Origin: Dyella jiangningensis
GTDB lineage: Bacteria > Pseudomonadota > Gammaproteobacteria > Xanthomonadales > Rhodanobacteraceae
DNA length: 64,000 nucleotides
Assembly: GCA_000632805.1 (NCBI GenBank)
Contig: CP007444.1
Span: 2,778,772-2,842,771, forward strand
Reading direction: 5' to 3'
The notes under the pieces were generated by a model that worked only from the letters and a program-made list of their open reading frames with translations, searched no databases and was not told where the DNA came from. Position 1 is the first letter of the stretch; every line of letters starts with the position of its first letter. The translations under genes and the position numbers were made by a program. Positions 62,095 through 64,000 of this stretch are shown here, in pieces.

Positions 62095-62994
62095 TCAGGC
62101 CCGCGCGACCAGCCATGCGCGCAGATGCTCGATGAAGGCGCGCACCTTGGCCGGCGGTTGACGGCCCGGATACACCGCATAGATGCCGCCTTCGGGCAGC
62201 GTGTACTGCGCGAGCAACGGCACAAGCCGGCCATCACGGATGTCGTCGGTGACCAGGTAATCCGGCAGCACGCTCACACCGGCGCCGTGGCGGACCAAGG
62301 CATGCGCCGCCGTCACGTTATTGGCTTGCGCGACCTGCTTCATGCGCACGGTACGACGCGATCCATCGGGCGCCGTGAAGGTCCAGCGCAGCGGTGAAGA
62401 CAACAATGCCAAGGCCACCCATTCCAGCGACGGCAGCTCGGTCAAGCTGCGCGGCTCACCCCTGCCCGCCAGGTAAGCGGGCGACGCCACCAGCAACTGG
62501 CGAAAGCTGCCCAGCCGCGTCGAGCGCAGATTCGAATCGCGCAACCAACCCATGCGGATCGCAAGATCGAAGCGTTCGGCGATCAGGTCGCTTACGTGAT
62601 CGCTCAGCACCAGGTCGGTCTGCAATTGCGGATGGCTGCGCATGAAGTCGGCCAGTGCGGGTGCCACCACCGAGGTGCCGTAATCGCTGGTCGCGGTAAG
62701 CCGCAGCGTGCCGGTAGGTTTCTCCTGGTTGCTGCCTACCTGCTCGATGGCCACCTCGGCCTCGCCAAGGATGCGGGCGCAGGCAGCGTGGAACGTGCTT
62801 CCCGCTTCGGTGAGCGTCATGCGCCGGGTACTGCGCAATACCAGGGTGACGCCGAGTTCCTGCTCCAGCTTCGCCAGATGCTGGCTTACCATCGCCTTGG
62901 TCATGCCCAGTGTTTCGGCCGCCGCCGTGAACGAGCCGGCATGCACCAGCGCCACGAATACCGCCAACCGGTTGAGATTCACTTCGCTGGACAT
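62095..62994 (-). CDS. LysR-family transcriptional regulator
   Basis: A 299-residue LysR regulator. HTH: VNLNRLAVFVALVHAGSFTAAAETLGMTKAMVSQHLAKLEQELGVTLVLRSTRRMTLTEAG. The effector domain has RLTATSDYGTSVVAPALADFM and RFDLAIRMGWLRDSNLRSTRLG. It is divergent from the NAD(P)-binding oxidoreductase gene, its probable target. The ATG at 62994 is used because GAGG is at good spacing. Confidence 0.92.
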   Translation of the reverse strand: MSSEVNLNRLAVFVALVHAGSFTAAAETLGMTKAMVSQHLAKLEQELGVTLVLRSTRRMTLTEAGSTFHAACARILGEAEVAIEQVGSNQEKPTGTLRLTATSDYGTSVVAPALADFMRSHPQLQTDLVLSDHVSDLIAERFDLAIRMGWLRDSNLRSTRLGSFRQLLVASPAYLAGRGEPRSLTELPSLEWVALALLSSPLRWTFTAPDGSRRTVRMKQVAQANNVTAAHALVRHGAGVSVLPDYLVTDDIRDGRLVPLLAQYTLPEGGIYAVYPGRQPPAKVRAFIEHLRAWLVARA

Positions 62995-63159
62995 GGGCAC
63001 CTCACTGTCAAGCAAGACTTTACAGTGAATTCCCGTTTGATGCGTTTATCCGCGTCGATTCGAGGCGCATGCTTTACGCCAGCCCGGTACTGGCGACGCA
63101 TTCACGCAACCCGCGCCATCGTCCGCCGGCACCCCACCCACGTTGCTGGAGTCCTGTCC

Positions 63160-63801
63160 ATGAAGATTGCCCTGTTCGGCGCCACCGGCCATATCGGCCA
63201 CGCCATCCTCGACGAAGCGCTGGCGCGCGGCTACGACGTCACCGCCATCGTGCGCGATCCATCGCGCCTGTCCACCCACAATCCCCGCCTCACCGTGGTC
63301 ACCGGCGATGTCGGCAAGCCCGACACGTGGCTGGCCGCCGTGCGTGGCGCGGATGCCGTCGTCGCCAGCCTCTCCGCGCGTCGCGATGGCAACAACGATG
63401 TCATTCCGGTCAATGCAGCCGTGTTGCTGGACAACCTGCCCGCCGCAGGCGTGAAGCGCCTCGCGTGGGTCGGCGGCGCCGGCTCGCTGGAGACCGCTCC
63501 CGGTGTGCTGGTGATGGACGACCCGCACTTCCCCGAGGCCTGGAAGCCCGAAGCGGCCGGCCAGGGCAAGGCGTTGGACGTATTTCGCGCCAGCCAATCC
63601 CCGCTCGATTGGACGTTTATCAGTCCAGCCGCCCTGATCGAGGACGGCCCGCGCACCGGCAAGTACCGGGTTGGCGGCGACCAACTGCTGGTGGACGCCA
63701 ACGGCAAGAGCCATATCAGTGTTCCCGACTACGCCGTGGCCCTGCTCGACCGCATCGAAAAAGGCGATGCGAGCCGCAAGCGCATCACGGTGGCCTACTG
63801 A
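63160..63801 (+). CDS. NAD(P)-binding oxidoreductase (NmrA/SDR_a5-like)
   Basis: A 213-residue Rossmann protein: MKIALFGATGHIGHAILDEAL holds GxxGxxG (7-13). GDVGKPDTWLAAVRGADAVVASL and KRLAWVGGAGSLE follow. The YMF-type SDR catalytic tyrosine is absent, as in this atypical group. The PDWTFISPA-like segment (LDWTFISPAALI) is present. It is divergent from the LysR gene. Confidence 0.85.
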   Translation: MKIALFGATGHIGHAILDEALARGYDVTAIVRDPSRLSTHNPRLTVVTGDVGKPDTWLAAVRGADAVVASLSARRDGNNDVIPVNAAVLLDNLPAAGVKRLAWVGGAGSLETAPGVLVMDDPHFPEAWKPEAAGQGKALDVFRASQSPLDWTFISPAALIEDGPRTGKYRVGGDQLLVDANGKSHISVPDYAVALLDRIEKGDASRKRITVAY

Positions 63802-63808
63802 GCCTTCG

Positions 63809-63830
63809 GCGGGCGGCCTCGGCCGCCCGC
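63809..63830. terminator. perfect stem-loop between convergent genes
   Basis: GCGGGCGG-CCTCGG-CCGCCCGC is a perfect stem (extendable to 10 bp) between the oxidoreductase and the minus-strand copB, with tcccgttt on the right. It may terminate from both sides. Confidence 0.6.
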
Positions 63831-63852
63831 TCCCGTTTCACCGCCAGACGCG

Positions 63853-64000
63853 TTACAACCACCAGCGCACGCCGGCCACCCAGGTCGTTTCGCGGGCATG
63901 GAACACCGGCGCGCCTGGCGCTTGGGCATCGCCGTAGCGCCGCGTCCAGTTCACGCCGACATAGGGCGCGAATTTGCGGCTGAACTCGTAGCGCAGGCGC
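63853..64000 (-). CDS. copB: CopB/PcoB copper-resistance protein, C-terminus only
   Basis: The minus strand reads RLRYEFSRKFAPYVGVNWTRRYGDAQ and ends AGVRWWL, the C-terminal barrel of the outer membrane protein CopB/PcoB. The gene runs off the right edge, so only about 49 codons are seen. Family members bind copper and restrict its entry. With CopC and CopD it shows a full set of copper genes in this genome. Confidence 0.85.
   Translation of the reverse strand, partial: RLRYEFSRKFAPYVGVNWTRRYGDAQAPGAPVFHARETTWVAGVRWWL

Overview
The window is high-GC, densely coded DNA with many ATGA start/stop overlaps. The protein families (bufferin operon, PioABC/Mtr-like conduit, CGNR and DUF899 genes, tight polysaccharide operons) suggest a gammaproteobacterium of the Xanthomonadales, probably Rhodanobacteraceae (Dyella/Luteibacter/Frateuria-like). 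This placement is inferred from gene content; no rRNA is present. I saw no tRNA, CRISPR array, insertion sequence or prophage.

Left third (1-31 kb) is mainly redox, metal and stress functions. It opens with a truncated membrane protein, a CGNR-type regulator and two alpha/beta hydrolases, the first lacking its nucleophile serine. Next come a molybdopterin oxidoreductase/cytochrome b pair and a DoxX-thioredoxin-CcdA operon divergent from a bufferin operon (bufA, bufB, bufC), which is predicted to make a modified copper-binding peptide. After an AraC regulator and small genes comes a minus-strand metal and electron-transfer block: HiPIP, decaheme cytochrome (PioA/MtrA/DmsE type), PioB/MtrB barrel, diheme cytochrome c, a Met-rich CusF-like protein, CopC and CopD. 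The window also ends inside a copB gene. From 20 to 29.6 kb lie an ArsR gene with tandem operators, two DUF899 genes, a two-component system, a thioredoxin-like protein, ohr, and an MFS/tautomerase/SDR/LysR group.

The middle (29.7-50.5 kb) is a large surface-glycan or natural-product island. It has an ABC exporter, an HPr-kinase-like ATPase, two B12-type radical SAM enzymes, a nucleotidyltransferase, methyltransferases, an amidohydrolase, three glycosyltransferases, and a Wzx/Wzy/Wzz set with genes for a dTDP-3-acetamido-3,6-dideoxyhexose (Fuc3NAc or Qui3NAc type).

The most striking result is a promoter-like motif, CAACC followed by GGCACTCA. It occurs six times, always with exactly 21 bp from the A of AACC to the C of CACTCA and always pointing at a gene. 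The six sites lie before the ABC gene, the first radical SAM gene, the methyltransferase-led operon, the sugar/Wzx operon, the short-ORF/outer-membrane-protein region, and an ECF sigma factor gene. That sigma gene (51967) is followed by a zinc-finger anti-sigma factor and a lipoprotein subtilase. I propose that this ECF factor controls itself and the whole island.

The right end (54.5-64 kb) holds FolE2, a cyclophilin, a DUF4349 lipoprotein, a PadR regulator with a near-ideal palindromic operator followed by a siderophore-interacting reductase (YqjI/YqjH-like pair), an AsmA protein, a DMT transporter, a LysR regulator, a NAD(P)-binding oxidoreductase and truncated copB.
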